A DNA stretch of 64,000 bases from NCBI GenBank assembly GCA_029721435.1, contig CM056583.1, forward strand, positions 90,034,620 to 90,098,619, read 5' to 3'. This DNA comes from Gymnothorax reevesii. Its lineage: Eukaryota; Chordata; Actinopteri; Anguilliformes; Muraenidae. Position numbers and translations under genes: made by a program. Within the stretch, counting starts at the first letter, position 1, and each line of letters starts with the position of its first letter. Positions 38,701 to 51,254 of the stretch are shown here, piece by piece. The notes under the pieces were generated by a model. That model was not told where the DNA came from and searched no databases. It saw nothing but the letters and a program-made list of their open reading frames with translations.

Positions 38701-41700
38701 ATCATTGCAGGGTACTTTTTTGTGGCTCATTTGGGACTCACTTGGTGGACTTTATATGTCACAGACGGATTTTTTTCCCTTTGCTTCACTTGCTACTGCT
38801 GCCTCGCGGTTCTGTGCTTGCGCAACCCTAAAATCTCAGGCTGTTTCCTCGCTCATATCTTAAGTATCTTCAAAACTCATAAAAATGATGCATTTTCAGT
38901 GCGCATTTCGACCTGTAAGCGTACATTTATTTGGATGCACATGCTGGGTTTTCCTGGAAATGCAGAAATTAGATGATAATGGCGTATATGGGCATAGCTA
39001 TATCTTTGAACAAATTTATCCAACTCGTTATTGACTGTGGAAAACGCATATGCGCGCTAGAACTGTCTGAAGGTGCGCGTTTTGTGGGATTGAAACAATG
39101 TTTTGAGGGATCCGAATTGATCTGTTTGAGCTGTTTGTTACCAGTGAAACTCCATTTGAAATAATGCATGATTTATTTATTTTTTCGTAAAATAAAACAC
39201 AAAAGGCCGCCATTACCCTTCTCATGTCACGCACCACCTAGTGGCAGCTTGCACACCACAGGTTGGGAATCCCTGATCTAGATTCACCAAAATAGTGCAG
39301 AATCCAGGTCAAATAAGATAGACCGTTTGTTTATCAACAATATGCACTTGGTTTGAAGTCTATCTGACGATTAGAACCGAAGATATGGCTTCTTATGTGT
39401 TTTCTAACTTTTGGGTGACCTTGACCTTTGACCTACATTTACCAAAATAGTGCAGTGCCTGCCAAATGCTTGTCCTATGTTGAGTATGCACTTGGTTTGA
39501 AGTCTCTACGACGATGAAAACCGAAATTATATGTAAGATATATGTAAAACATGGTTTCATATGTGTTTTGACCTTTTGTGTGACCTGGGGCCTGTCTAAC
39601 AAAGCTGGATTTCGGTTTAGCGAGGTAACTTCTGGATTAACCCTGGGTTTTCCGTATCACAAAGGTGGTTTGCTTTTTATCGGGGTACGTCGCCGTGGCA
39701 ACATACGCTGAACACCTAACCTGCTGTGGAGCAGGTTAAGTTCAGGATAAGAGCTCAGCAGGTATAAAAGCCTCACCTACTGACCAATCAAATATCTCTG
39801 AAAATGGCCTGCCCATTTGATGAGAACCCAGTGGGTCTAGAACGGTGTACAACTAGTGCAAAGAGCACTCAGGCCCAAAAGAGTGTTTTGCGATTGCTGT
39901 AATCCTTTTGATTTGCCTGAACAATGTCTTTACGAGAGGTACAGGTTTTCCGCAGAAGGTCTACAGTATATTCCTCTATGATCATCCTACAACAGAGACA
40001 GTGTGAAGAAGTAAAGCCATGTACATGTACATATACGTATGCTGCAGGTGTAAGATATAATAAGCGTACTGACCACTTTGCAGTATGTTTTTATACTTAT
40101 TTTTTATTTGCTCCCATGTTCTTTTTTCCCCACTCGGGTCGCATCTGACTTGATTAGGCCAAAATCATATGCCATAACGACAAATTTCATGAACACACAA
40201 ATTTATGGAACACACAAATGTTACTATAGTCAGATCTACTCATGCTGTCATGGTGGGGAAGTAATATACTCAGCAACAAAAGTTTCTGTGACACCATTTA
40301 TGTGTATGTTATAAATGACACGCAAAGATCTCATTGCAATCAATATGTTTATTTAACAGGAGAAACACTGACTTTTCAGTGCCAACGTCACTCAAAACGA
40401 AAAATGTCATTTTCATGCGTCATGAAGCACTTGTCTGACGTCTAACCAATTGTGACCTTCACACTTCAATACCGGGTGTGACTTCCTCGTGCCATGATGC
40501 AAGCAACGCATCTCCGGCACATGGACCGAATCAGATGTGCCAGAAATTGCTGTGGGATGTCATTCCAAATCTGACGTAGACGTTGTCGCAATTCCTGGAG
40601 TGTAGCTGGCGGGTTATCCAACCGCCGCAAACGTCGATCCATCTCGTCCCAAAGATGCTCGATTGGGGACATGTCTGGGGATCTGGCTGGCCATGGCAGG
40701 ACATTGACATGTTGCTGCATCAGATACTGCTGTACAATCCTTGCAACGTGTGGTCTGGCGTTATCATGTTGCAGCGTTATTCCGGGACCATGTTGCATCA
40801 AAAACGGTACCACTAATGGCCGTAGCACTTCATCGCGATATCTTTGACCTGTCAGATTTCCATCAATAACAAGCAAATCTGTTCTGTTTCTAGCCGTGAT
40901 CTCTCCCCAAATCATGACACTACCACCTCCAAAACGATCAAATTCCTGAACACAGTTGTTGGCATAACGTTCTCCACGTCGACGGTATACACATAAACGA
41001 CCATCACATCGGTTAAGCATGAATCTTGATTCATCAGTGAAGAGTACAAGATCCCACTGACGTTGGATCCACCGTCGATGTTGTTGTGCCCACTGTAGAC
41101 GCAGTCGTCGGTGTTGTACTGTGAGTATTGGACGTCTTGCTGGCCGACGTGGGACAATGCCAAAATGACGGAGACGGCGACGGATTGTCTGTGCAGACTG
41201 TCACCTCAAACCAGGTTTCGTTCTTGCAGTTATGGTTGCAGGTTGGAATCGATTTCGGAGATGGGTTGTTCGAATCCAGTTGTCCTGTCTGGGAGTGGTT
41301 ACTCGTGGACGGCCGCTGCGGGGACGGTCTCTGACATGTCTTGTCTGCTGATGACGCTGCCATAAGTTCCAAATGGTGTTTCGGTGGACAGTCAGGCGAT
41401 GAGCAACTTCCCTCTGCGAGGTTCCGGATTCAATCATCCAAATGGCCCTCCACCGATCATTTTCAGACAGTCTTGGCATTTAGAGGGTAGAGTTCCTGAT
41501 CCGAAATGGCTGTGTTTTCGATAAGTGATGCTTCCGTCGTTCATTAGGCACAATGTGAACATTCCAAAAATTCTCCTCTTTTATTGCCATCCACAAGCAT
41601 GATTTACGCACATTTTCACGTGCAAAGTCATTTTCTCGCATTTTCATGATTTCCATTTCAATGTTGTGTTTACGTGTACTGTTTCAGTCTGATATCACCA

Positions 41701-44700
41701 TGTATGACAATTTCATAATTGCGTTATGAAAAATAATTAACAATATTGGTGTCACAGAAACTTTTGTTGCTGAGTATATTATAATCCCACTAATTTACGC
41801 ATAGACACAGTCTGCGATTTTTTGCCAGCAAATCCTTGCGGCTTTTGGCAGCTGCAACTGTTGCTTTTTGCCTGGATGATGGATTTATATTCCTCCTATT
41901 TATTTAAGATTATTGTCTGCTCCTCCGTGGTGAAGTATGCGGCGCGGGAGGATTTTTTCCATGTCTGCGATTGGTCGTATGCAGCAAACACCACCCTTTT
42001 TATGTGAGCGCACACAGATCTAGTTTGGAAACTCCTGGATTCACTAAACGAGTTGATAACCGGCTTCGTGAGACCAATAATCAAGACCGCGGATGTCTGG
42101 TTAAGTGCAGCTGGGTAACTCTGTCGTGGTTTGGAGGCTTTGAGAGCTTTCTTTGTTGCTCTCGTCCGGGACAATATCGTTTTGCTCTCAATCGGATTCC
42201 TGGACCAGCTGGCATTAATTGGGGGCATCGCCCGGATTCTATTTAAGCCCTAGTTCCGCCTCAATTCCCTTGCTAGAGTGTCAGTGCTATGTTTGCACTT
42301 CAGCCGGTAAGGTCTCTAGTAAGAGAGTTGTTTAGGGTTTAGCTGCATATTTCAGGAGAAGTTTTAGTCAGCAAGGGAATCTTTCTGTTTTTTCCCTTTC
42401 TTTTCATCCTGTCGAGCTCGCCTTGCCTCGGGCGACATTCAGGTTCGTTGGAAGAGCGAGTCTCGCTCTCTTATTTGTGTCTCTCACATCTGCGGTTCCC
42501 CCTTTTATTCTGGCCGCTGCGTTTGGCGTCTCAAACTCACCAGCCATCACAAACTGAGGGAAACCCCGGGCATGTTAATCCAGCTTCGTGAGACAGGCCT
42601 CTGGACCTTTGACCAAGATTCACCAAAATAGTGTAGTGCCTGCCCAGTGCCTGTCCTATGTTGAGTATGCACTTGGTTAGAAGTGTCTGCGATGATTAGA
42701 GCCAAAGATATGGCTTCTTATAAGTTTTTGACCTTGTGTGTGACCTTGACCTTTAACCAAGATCAACCAAAATAGTGTAGCGCCTGCCCAGTGCCTGTCC
42801 TATGTTGATCATGTAATATGAACTTAATTGAGCTGAAACTGTAGACGCAACAGTGCAAACAAACAAACAGAGTAATATACTTGCTAATCCGAGATTCCTC
42901 GTATTCCGGCAAGTAATAAATGCCGGCAAAAACATACACCGCCTTGGCTGAGGTGAATAACACGAAGGAGGTGAGTGTGACTCAAGTACAGACGGTAATA
43001 ATAAACAGAGGGTAAAGTGGTGAGGATGGTGTTGGCAGTTAGGGGCGGGTCCATGGTGTTGCATGTGCAGTTCCACATATTCGCAGTAGCCCCCTCTAAC
43101 CACTCCTCCTCTGACCCCCCAGGGACATTCGCAGGATCACCCTGCCCAGTCTGGCTCGGTTGCGGGACTTTGCCACTGACACGCTGTTGGACATTTTCTA
43201 TTACAACAGTACCACATACTGTCAGAACATTGTGGACAGCGTGGCATCCGAGATCAACCGCCTGCACGCACTCTTCCTCTGCCGACACCCATCGTTCACC
43301 GGAGCTGTGTCGCTGGCCGGACATAGCCTAGGTTTGTAGCGCTGCTGGGCTAACACTGCTCAGCTGCAAGTTGGATCCGATTGGACATAAGTGACAATCT
43401 AAGTATTCAGGAAATGCTTATGCAAATTTATGAAAACACTAGCAAGTTTCTTAAAGCTCATGGTTTTATTCTGCCTGCAATGTACGTGACTGACTCAAGA
43501 TGAAATCTCTAAGAAGTGTCGTGAATTTACTCAAATACTTCTGCCTGCACTTTCATGACTGAAATTACTGTACTCCTGATGACATTCTATCTTCATAGGC
43601 TCACTGATTCTCTTTGACCTCTTGACCAATCAGAAATCAGTCTCTTGTCCAGAGGCTGCTGGGTCTGAGGAGGTAAGTGCGCTAATGGGTGAAAGGGAAA
43701 GGGTGCGTAAGGATTGGGGAGGGAAGGTGATTACAGAGCTCGGTAAAATATATGTTAATATTCTGTTGATGCAAGTGTGCACGCTTTTATGAACCGATGC
43801 GCATTACTAACCTAACTGAGCTGGGGAATTTATGGCGTATTATTTTACGATCTGTGCTGTCATATAGCGCACATGCTGAGTTACTGTCTGTGACATCGGG
43901 GTTTGCGCGTCTGGACGCGGAGGGTCGATGGTTCCTGATATCACTGTTAAGCAGCTGTCACATAGAAGACTGTGTTTGCGAAATTTGGAGATAAAAATTT
44001 GGCAACTTCTTCGCCAAGCCTGACTTGATATTCATCTTATGTAGTGTTACTGTGTGTGATGTGCGGTGAGTTGAAGTAGTTCTCTCGTTTGACAACAGTT
44101 ATGAAATGTTCACGGTTGTTGCCATTGTGTGGTAACTGTGTGACCATTTAACGGTGCTTTTTTTATATTAACTCACCAAATAGTTTCCAGGCCCAGTACA
44201 GGTGACGACAGACACGTCATGGGATCTGTGAGTCCTGTCGGACTGGCATCACTCCTTTCCTTCGCTGCCAAAGACTCACCCAGGAGTTCTGTCACTGTGG
44301 CCACAATCTTCCTAATTAGCCAACAATTGCACACATTTTGTTGGTGAACCGTGTTGATAATGTTGTTGCTCCTTGTGGCTTTGGAATCCAACATCGCCAA
44401 CATTGTCTCCATACCGTCTTCTTTGTGACAGCGGCTTTATTCTGACATTAATTAGAGCAGAGAGCACACTGTACTCGCTTCAACGTGTTACCTAGGTCTT
44501 AATTGGTGAAAAACAAAAACCCAAAGGAATGCAATTTATGGCACGCGCTGTGGTGAAATGTAAGTGCAAATAATCTTCAGGGGTTTCTGTCTGAGCTCAT
44601 CATACATTTATCCCATTTAATCCTATTCAAAAGGAAAATGTTTTGCTAATTTTTGAGAGGAACAGCTGGCCTCCTTAATCTCACTGAGGTCCTTAGATGG

Positions 44701-47700
44701 TAATAATGCTACCGATAATGCAAACCATGAACACGATCATAAATATCTTTACATACCACATTTAATATATTTCAAGCATTTCAGGTACTCCTGCACATGC
44801 ATGACCAATAGCTTTCTTCTAGGAAAATGGACTTATCAGATAATTTCTTTTAAAAAATTAGTCATTTTAATGCAGTTCATTACTATGGAACCGAAAATGC
44901 AAACCCACTACAATTATTTTGATATGCCCTACTTCTTAGTGAGGTAAAAATTTATATTTGGTTACTGTGTTGATTTTAAGGTGAAGAAAACATTAGATTC
45001 TGAGCTCACATCTCTGAGCTGAGACTTGTCACATGTCATTAGCTCACATGTCTATCCACAGGTCAGATGTGTTTGCTCTTGAATTATCAGCTGGTAATTG
45101 GTGGAGAAGTGTTGTAAACACCAGTGATTGCTTTTATCCCTCCCCCATCCCCCTCGTCTGCAGGGAACGGCCCTCAGTAATGGGGTCTTGCGGGACTTTG
45201 GGTCCCTGGAGGAGGGTTTGAGGGCGATGGGACTGCAGAAGTTTACACACCTGTTTCAGCAGGAGCAGCTGGACCTGGACTCTCTGGTGAGCGTTACTGT
45301 GTGGCTGTTGTATTATTGTTGTATTATTTACCCTCTCCCTAAAAATAGGGCTGCTGTCATTTTCAGAGTGAGAGCCTGCAGGCGCAGTTTGGTGGACGAC
45401 TCTGTTGTTCAGTTTGTAGCTCGTGTTTCACTGTGAGGTACTTAAACTGGTGTACATTGCAGTTGTGTTATTAACCCCTATTCCAAAAAAAGTTTGCACA
45501 CCCTGGAAAATCCAAATAAAATTTTAAAAAGCCCAGTTTGAAAAGTCCGTTCACCCTCTATATTTATAACAGAACAGCAACACATTATTTCTTGTTCTAA
45601 GGTGAATTTAATTGCTCGTTGAAAATATGTAATGTGATGTGGCGCCTCTAAGAAACCAAAAAAGTTTTCACTGTGGATTTCACTGCTCCATGACATCAAC
45701 ATGTCTTCTAATCGCACTCATTAAGTGTTTGGGTACTGAAGACAGTTTGACGGGTCTATTGAGTAAAATATTCTCAAAATACAAACCCAATTCCAATGAA
45801 GTTGGGACTTTGCGTAAAATGTGAATAAAAACAGAATACAACTTTTTGCAAATCCTTTTCAACCTATATTCAATTGAGTACACTACAAACACAACAGACT
45901 CAATGTTCAAACTGATAAATTTTTTTTTTTTGGAAATATTCACTTATTTTGAATTTGATGCCTGCAATATGTTCCAAAAATGCTGGGACAGGGGCAACAA
46001 AAGACTGGGAAAGTTGAGGACTGCTCAAAAAACACCTGTTTGGAACATTCCACAGGTAAACAGGTTAATTGGAAACAGGTGAGTGTCATGATTAGGTATA
46101 AAAGGAGCATCCCTGAAAGGCTCAGTCGTTCACAAGCAAGGATGGGGCGAGGTTCACCTCTTTGTGAACAACTGCATGGGCAAATATTCCAACATTTTAA
46201 GAAGAATGTTTCTCCATGTGGAATTGCAAGGACATTGGGGATTTCATCATCTACAGTTCCTAATACTTTTGTATAATCAAAAGATTTGGTGAATCCTGAA
46301 AAATCTCTGCATGTAAGCAGCAAGGTTGTCGGTCCCTCAGGTGGCACTGTGGGTCCAGGAACACTTTGGAAAACCACTGTCAGTTAACACAGTTCGTCGC
46401 TACATCTACTTGTGCAAGTTAAATCTCTACCATGCAAAGCGAAAGCCAAATATCAACAACACCCAGAAACACCACCGGCTTTTCTGGGCCCGAGCTCATC
46501 TGATATGGACTGACGCAAAGTAGAAAAGCGTGCTGTGGTCTGACGAGTCCACATATCAAATTGTTTTTGGAAATCATTGATGTCATGTCCTCCGGGCTAA
46601 AGAGCAAAAGGACCATCCAGACTGTTATCAGCGCGAAGTTCAAAAGCCAGCATCCTTGATGGCGTAGGGATATGTTAGTGCCCATGGCATGGGTAACTTG
46701 CGCATCTGTGAAGACACCATTAATGCTGGAAGGTACATACAGGTTTTGGAGCAACATATGCTGCCATCCAAGCAACGTCTTTTTCAGGGACATCCTTGCT
46801 TATTTCAGCAAGACAATGCCAAACCACATTCCACATGTGTTCCAACAGCATGGCTTCGTAGTAAAAGAGTGCGGGTAATAGACTGGCCTGCCTGCAGTCC
46901 AGACCTGTCTCCCATTGAAAATGTGTGGCGCATTATGAAGCGCAAAATACTGTACGACAACAGAGACCCCGGACTGTTGAGCAACTGATTTAGTACATCA
47001 AGCAAGAAAGGGAAAGAGTTCCACCTACAAAGCTTCTTCAATTAGTGTCCTCAGTTCCAAATGCTAATTTAGTGTTGTTAAAAGGAAAGGTGATGTAACA
47101 CAGTGGTAAACATGCCCCTGTCCCAGCTTTTTGGAACGTGTTGCAAGCATCAAATTCAAAAAGAGTGAATATTTTCCAAAAAAAAAAAAAGAGGTTTGTC
47201 AGTTTGAACATTACATATCTTGTCTTTGTAGTGAATATCAGTTGAAAAGGATTTGCAAATCATTGTATTCTGTTTTTATTCCCGTTTTACACAACTTCAT
47301 TGGAATTGAGGTTTGTATACAAATCTTCTACGATGCAATTGTAAAGGGGCCTTCATTGCCGGGTATTTTCTTCATAATGTGTCATACATTCTTAATTGGA
47401 ATGCATTTTAGTGCTGCAGGCAGGCCGATCTAACACTGCACTCTCTGATTACGCAGCCAAGCACTTTTAATCTGTGCAGAATGTGTTTTGGAGTCTTACT
47501 GGAAAACACAACAGACAGCAGCTAGATGGCAGCACATGTTGCTCCAAAATGAATCCATATTTTGCTGTATTAATGGTGTCCTTGCAGTGCTGAAGTTACC
47601 CATGCCATGCGCACTGATACACCTCCATACCATGACAGATGTCAGCTTTCAAACCTCATGCAGACAATAGCTTGGATTGTCTTTGGTCTCGAGAGCAGGG

Positions 47701-50700
47701 CAGCTGTTTCTGCCAAAAACTACCTGAAATGTTGACTTGCCGACCACAAAACAGGCTTCCGCTGCGCTACAGCTGGCAGTGCTGTTGGATGCTGTTGATG
47801 TCTGGCTTCGGCTTTGCATAGTTTAGTTTAGACTCGCACCTGTGTATGCAGCCGTGAATGGTGATGACTGACTATGGTTTACCCAAGTGTTTGCGCACCC
47901 ATGTTGTGATATTCATCACTGCCGCTTGACAGTTCTAAATACAGAGGCATCAGACTGATTGGAGATCATGCTCATTCATAAGTGATTTTCGACCTTGCCT
48001 TTTATGCACTGAAATTTCACTGGTTTTCTTCCATCATTTAATTAGATTATGCACTGCAGAGGGTGAAATGCCCAAAATACAGTGCTACCGATATGTCTTT
48101 AGGGAACATTGTTCTCAAAGTTAAAGAATATAAATTCACACACCTACTGGCAAATTGAAGAGCCTTGACCCATCTTTGTTGAGTGACAAGACCCTTATTG
48201 GAGGCAAATTATTCACTTTAACCTGATTAATCTCACGTGATGAAAATCACTTGTGTCAAATCACCTCATAATTGCAATTTGTCACAACTATCGTAGTGTT
48301 AAATTACCCCGCTGCACCAACTTTTGTGGATTCTGCTGCAGTCATCAGATTTGAGATATGGATACATTTTCAAGAAACAAATTAATTCACTGGTCAATCA
48401 TCAAGTAATGTCCCTTACAAAAAAAGAAGTATACTTCAAGTTCATTTTAAAATTAAAGTTCAGGTATATTTTAAGTATACTGGTTGTATACTTGTAAGTG
48501 TACTACTTCAATACTTCTTGGGACTAATATGGCCCACTTTAAGTTTATAAAGTACACTTAAAGTGTACATTAGGTGTAAGATTACTAAACTTTAAATATA
48601 CTTCTAGTTTACGTAATGCAAAATTTTTACTTCATGAAAGTATACTTGGAAGTACACTGCAAGTAAACTTGGATATATGGAATACTATATATGACACAAT
48701 ATTCCTTTTAATACTCAGATAAAGGGAAATCACTCCAGGCAGCATTTGATCCCAAATCTTCCGGCTACACGGCTGCAGCTTTAAAGGTGCCCTGTGTAAG
48801 AATTGAGGTCAAAATATCCAAAAAATGAGGTAGACACAGCAAAAGAATGAGTAGAAATAAGGGCAATGAAGTCATCAAAAAGATGACAAAGTATAGTGTG
48901 CAGAGATTTCACCCTGAATTAGCACGCTAAATCACTAGCTGCACACCGTCCAGTGTCATAATACCAGTTTCTGCCACAGGTGGCGGTTTGCGGGCAACAT
49001 AACAGCTAGCCAAACTGCAGTGCACGAATAAATTGTACAGCTTGAAGGCATACGTGAACCTGATGTCAATCGTGTGGAAGGTACATTAGCTAAGAAGCTT
49101 GAAATGGCTTCGATGATAATGAACTGTAAATGAACTCACGAAACGTAACGGAAAGCTTTGCATAATGTAATTAAACATGACAGAATGTTTAGGTGTGACT
49201 AATGATAGCTTCTTGATTGCTATAAGAGGTCTTGCCAATGAAGACTGCATATCAAGCAAACTGGTTGGATACTGTTAAATTATCATCAGGCGGGCGGCAT
49301 ACATAACGTTCTAAAATGATCTTGTCCCTAGTTTTACTTGTACACGTGCAGCTAAGATTACTTCATAATTTTGAACTCCGCTATAACTGTTTTGTTGACG
49401 TATGGTAAGGTGATGGTCAACAAACAGCGGCGATCGACTGGCCAGCTGATTTTGGGATCAGAGACTGGTTATGGTAAAGTTCGGCATTAGGTAGATTTAT
49501 TCACACAAATGCTGGTTCAGCATTAGCGCTTAACATTAGCTAATGTTACGTTAATGCGAGCTTGCTTAACAGCAGCTAATGTTATCTACCTAATGAATTT
49601 ATTTCAAATGAACAGTGACATGTAATTTGGACATATTTACTGGATCGGGTGAAGGGGAGTAGCTTGAAGTTGTCACAGTACAGAATTGCTTGACATCAAC
49701 TGAAATTTGTGTGTTTATTTCCCAGTTTTGGAGTTTGAGCGGCCCGGTTTGAATTGTAGATAGTCGGCTCTGGGGTCGTTGGGAAGGTGAGGGCGAATTA
49801 TGGACATGGACTTTGAAGGTCGCCGAAGGTCAAACGTCACATAGTGGAATCTCAATGACTTCTATCACCAAAACTATTACAGATAGAGCTTAGGTTTGTA
49901 TTTCGGGCGTATAGGAAGTCATGTATGAAGTTTCATTTGGTGACATTGAACTTGACCTTTAGTGACCTTGAATGCCCAAACTTCACAGTGAAATTTCAAT
50001 GACTTATATCAGCATAATGGTTACAGATACTTTCGGTTTGTTTTGGAGATGTATTGGAAGTCATACATGAACTTTCATTGGGTGACCTTGAACTTTACAT
50101 TCAGTGACCTTGAACAGCCAAACTATACAGTGAAATTTAAATAACTTATATCAGCAAAATCGTTACAGATTGAGTGTAGGATTGTATTGGAGATGTATAG
50201 GAAGTCATGTATGAACTTTCATTTGGTGACCTTCATATTGACCTTCAAAGGTCTAACATGACCTAGAGAAAATTCAATGACTTCTATCACTGAAAAGGTC
50301 ACAGATGGAGCCTAGGTTTGTGTTATTGACATAGGAAGTCTCACATGAACTTTCATTTGGTGACATTCGAAGGTCAAACTTGACATGATACAACTACAAT
50401 GACTTGTCTTGCCAAAACAGTCACAGATGGAGTCCAGGTTTGTATTGCAGACATATAGGAAGTCATATATGAACTTTCATTTGGTGACCTTCATATTGAC
50501 CTTCAAAGGTCAAATGTGACCTAGTGAAAATTCAATGACTTTTATCACTAAAACGGTGACAGATGGAGCCTAAGTTTGTATTACTGACATCTAGAAAGTT
50601 GCATATGAACTTTCATTTGGTGACATTTAACTTGACTGTCTGTGACCTTTGAGGGTCTTACTCCACAGTGAAATTACAATGACGTGTGTCATCAAAATGG

Positions 50701-51209
50701 TCACAGATTGTGTCAAGGTTTGTATAAAGACATTTTGAAAGTCATATATGAAGTCCATTGCTGACCACAACTTGACATTCTGTGACCTTTTAAGTTCACA
50801 ATTGACATATTGAATACATAATACATATTGACATATTTTAATGACTTGTATCACCAAAACTGCTTCAGAGCTTAGGATTGTATCACAGAAGGTCTTAGAA
50901 ATCTATGTGAACTTTTATTTAGTGACCTTGACTAAAATGTCAGATTTTACATGAAATTTTCATAACTTGTATCATCGCTGTAAGACTGCTTGTCGGTAAG
51001 CTACAGGACCCTTGGTCCTATTTTTTTGAATAGTGATTGTCCTAGAGGAATATGCATGTTGTACTGGCAGTGCGAGCTAGAAAGGTTTTACATTTATAAC
51101 CTGACATCAGAGGACCTATATTTTACTCAAATTGAAAACAAAATGGCCTCTTTTCATATCTCTGTCTCTTTCCACTGATTAAATGATAGTTTCCATCTCC
51201 TTTCTCTTA

Positions 51210-51254
<45 letters not shown>

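Larger units (their letters stand above)
39588..42599 (+). mobile_element. Harbinger-like element remnant containing a Tc1-like insertion
   Basis: Imperfect inverted ends GGCCTGTCTAACAAAGCTGG and the complement CCAGCTTCGTGAGACAGGCC. About 1.5 kb remains after subtracting the nested Tc1-like element. A Harbinger-type transposase start is visible near the left end. Confidence 0.65.
37165..42960 (+). repeat. Large interspersed repeat with ~155-bp GTGACCTTGACC array, split by insertions
   Basis: It starts near AGCACCTCCGCCATGCCAAG and ends near CACCGCCTTGGCTGAGGTG. Between these lie ~155-bp units with GTGACCTTGACCTTTGA, CACCAAAATAGTGCAGT, ACTTGGTTTGAAGT and CGATTAGA blocks at ~37600, 37770, 37925, 38080, 39290-39570 and 42600-42830. 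A hAT-like element and a Harbinger-like element interrupt it. Confidence 0.75.
45478..48345 (-). mobile_element. Older Tc1-like element interrupted by a younger relative
   Basis: The parts 45478-45780 and 47318-48345 read on the minus strand as a decayed Tc1-like element: near 47530-47640, words such as ATGGCAGCACATGTTGCTCC and CCATGCCATGCGCA match the transposase 3' half of the nested copy in reverse orientation. The outer limits are approximate. Confidence 0.5.

Noticed and set aside
38608..38976. 122-codon ORF (+)
   Set aside because: Lies inside the hAT-like element and has no transposase motif; probably chance.
41034..41372. 112-codon minus-strand ORF inside the Tc1-like element
   Set aside because: Shadow frame of the transposase gene; Thr/Ser-rich with no domain.
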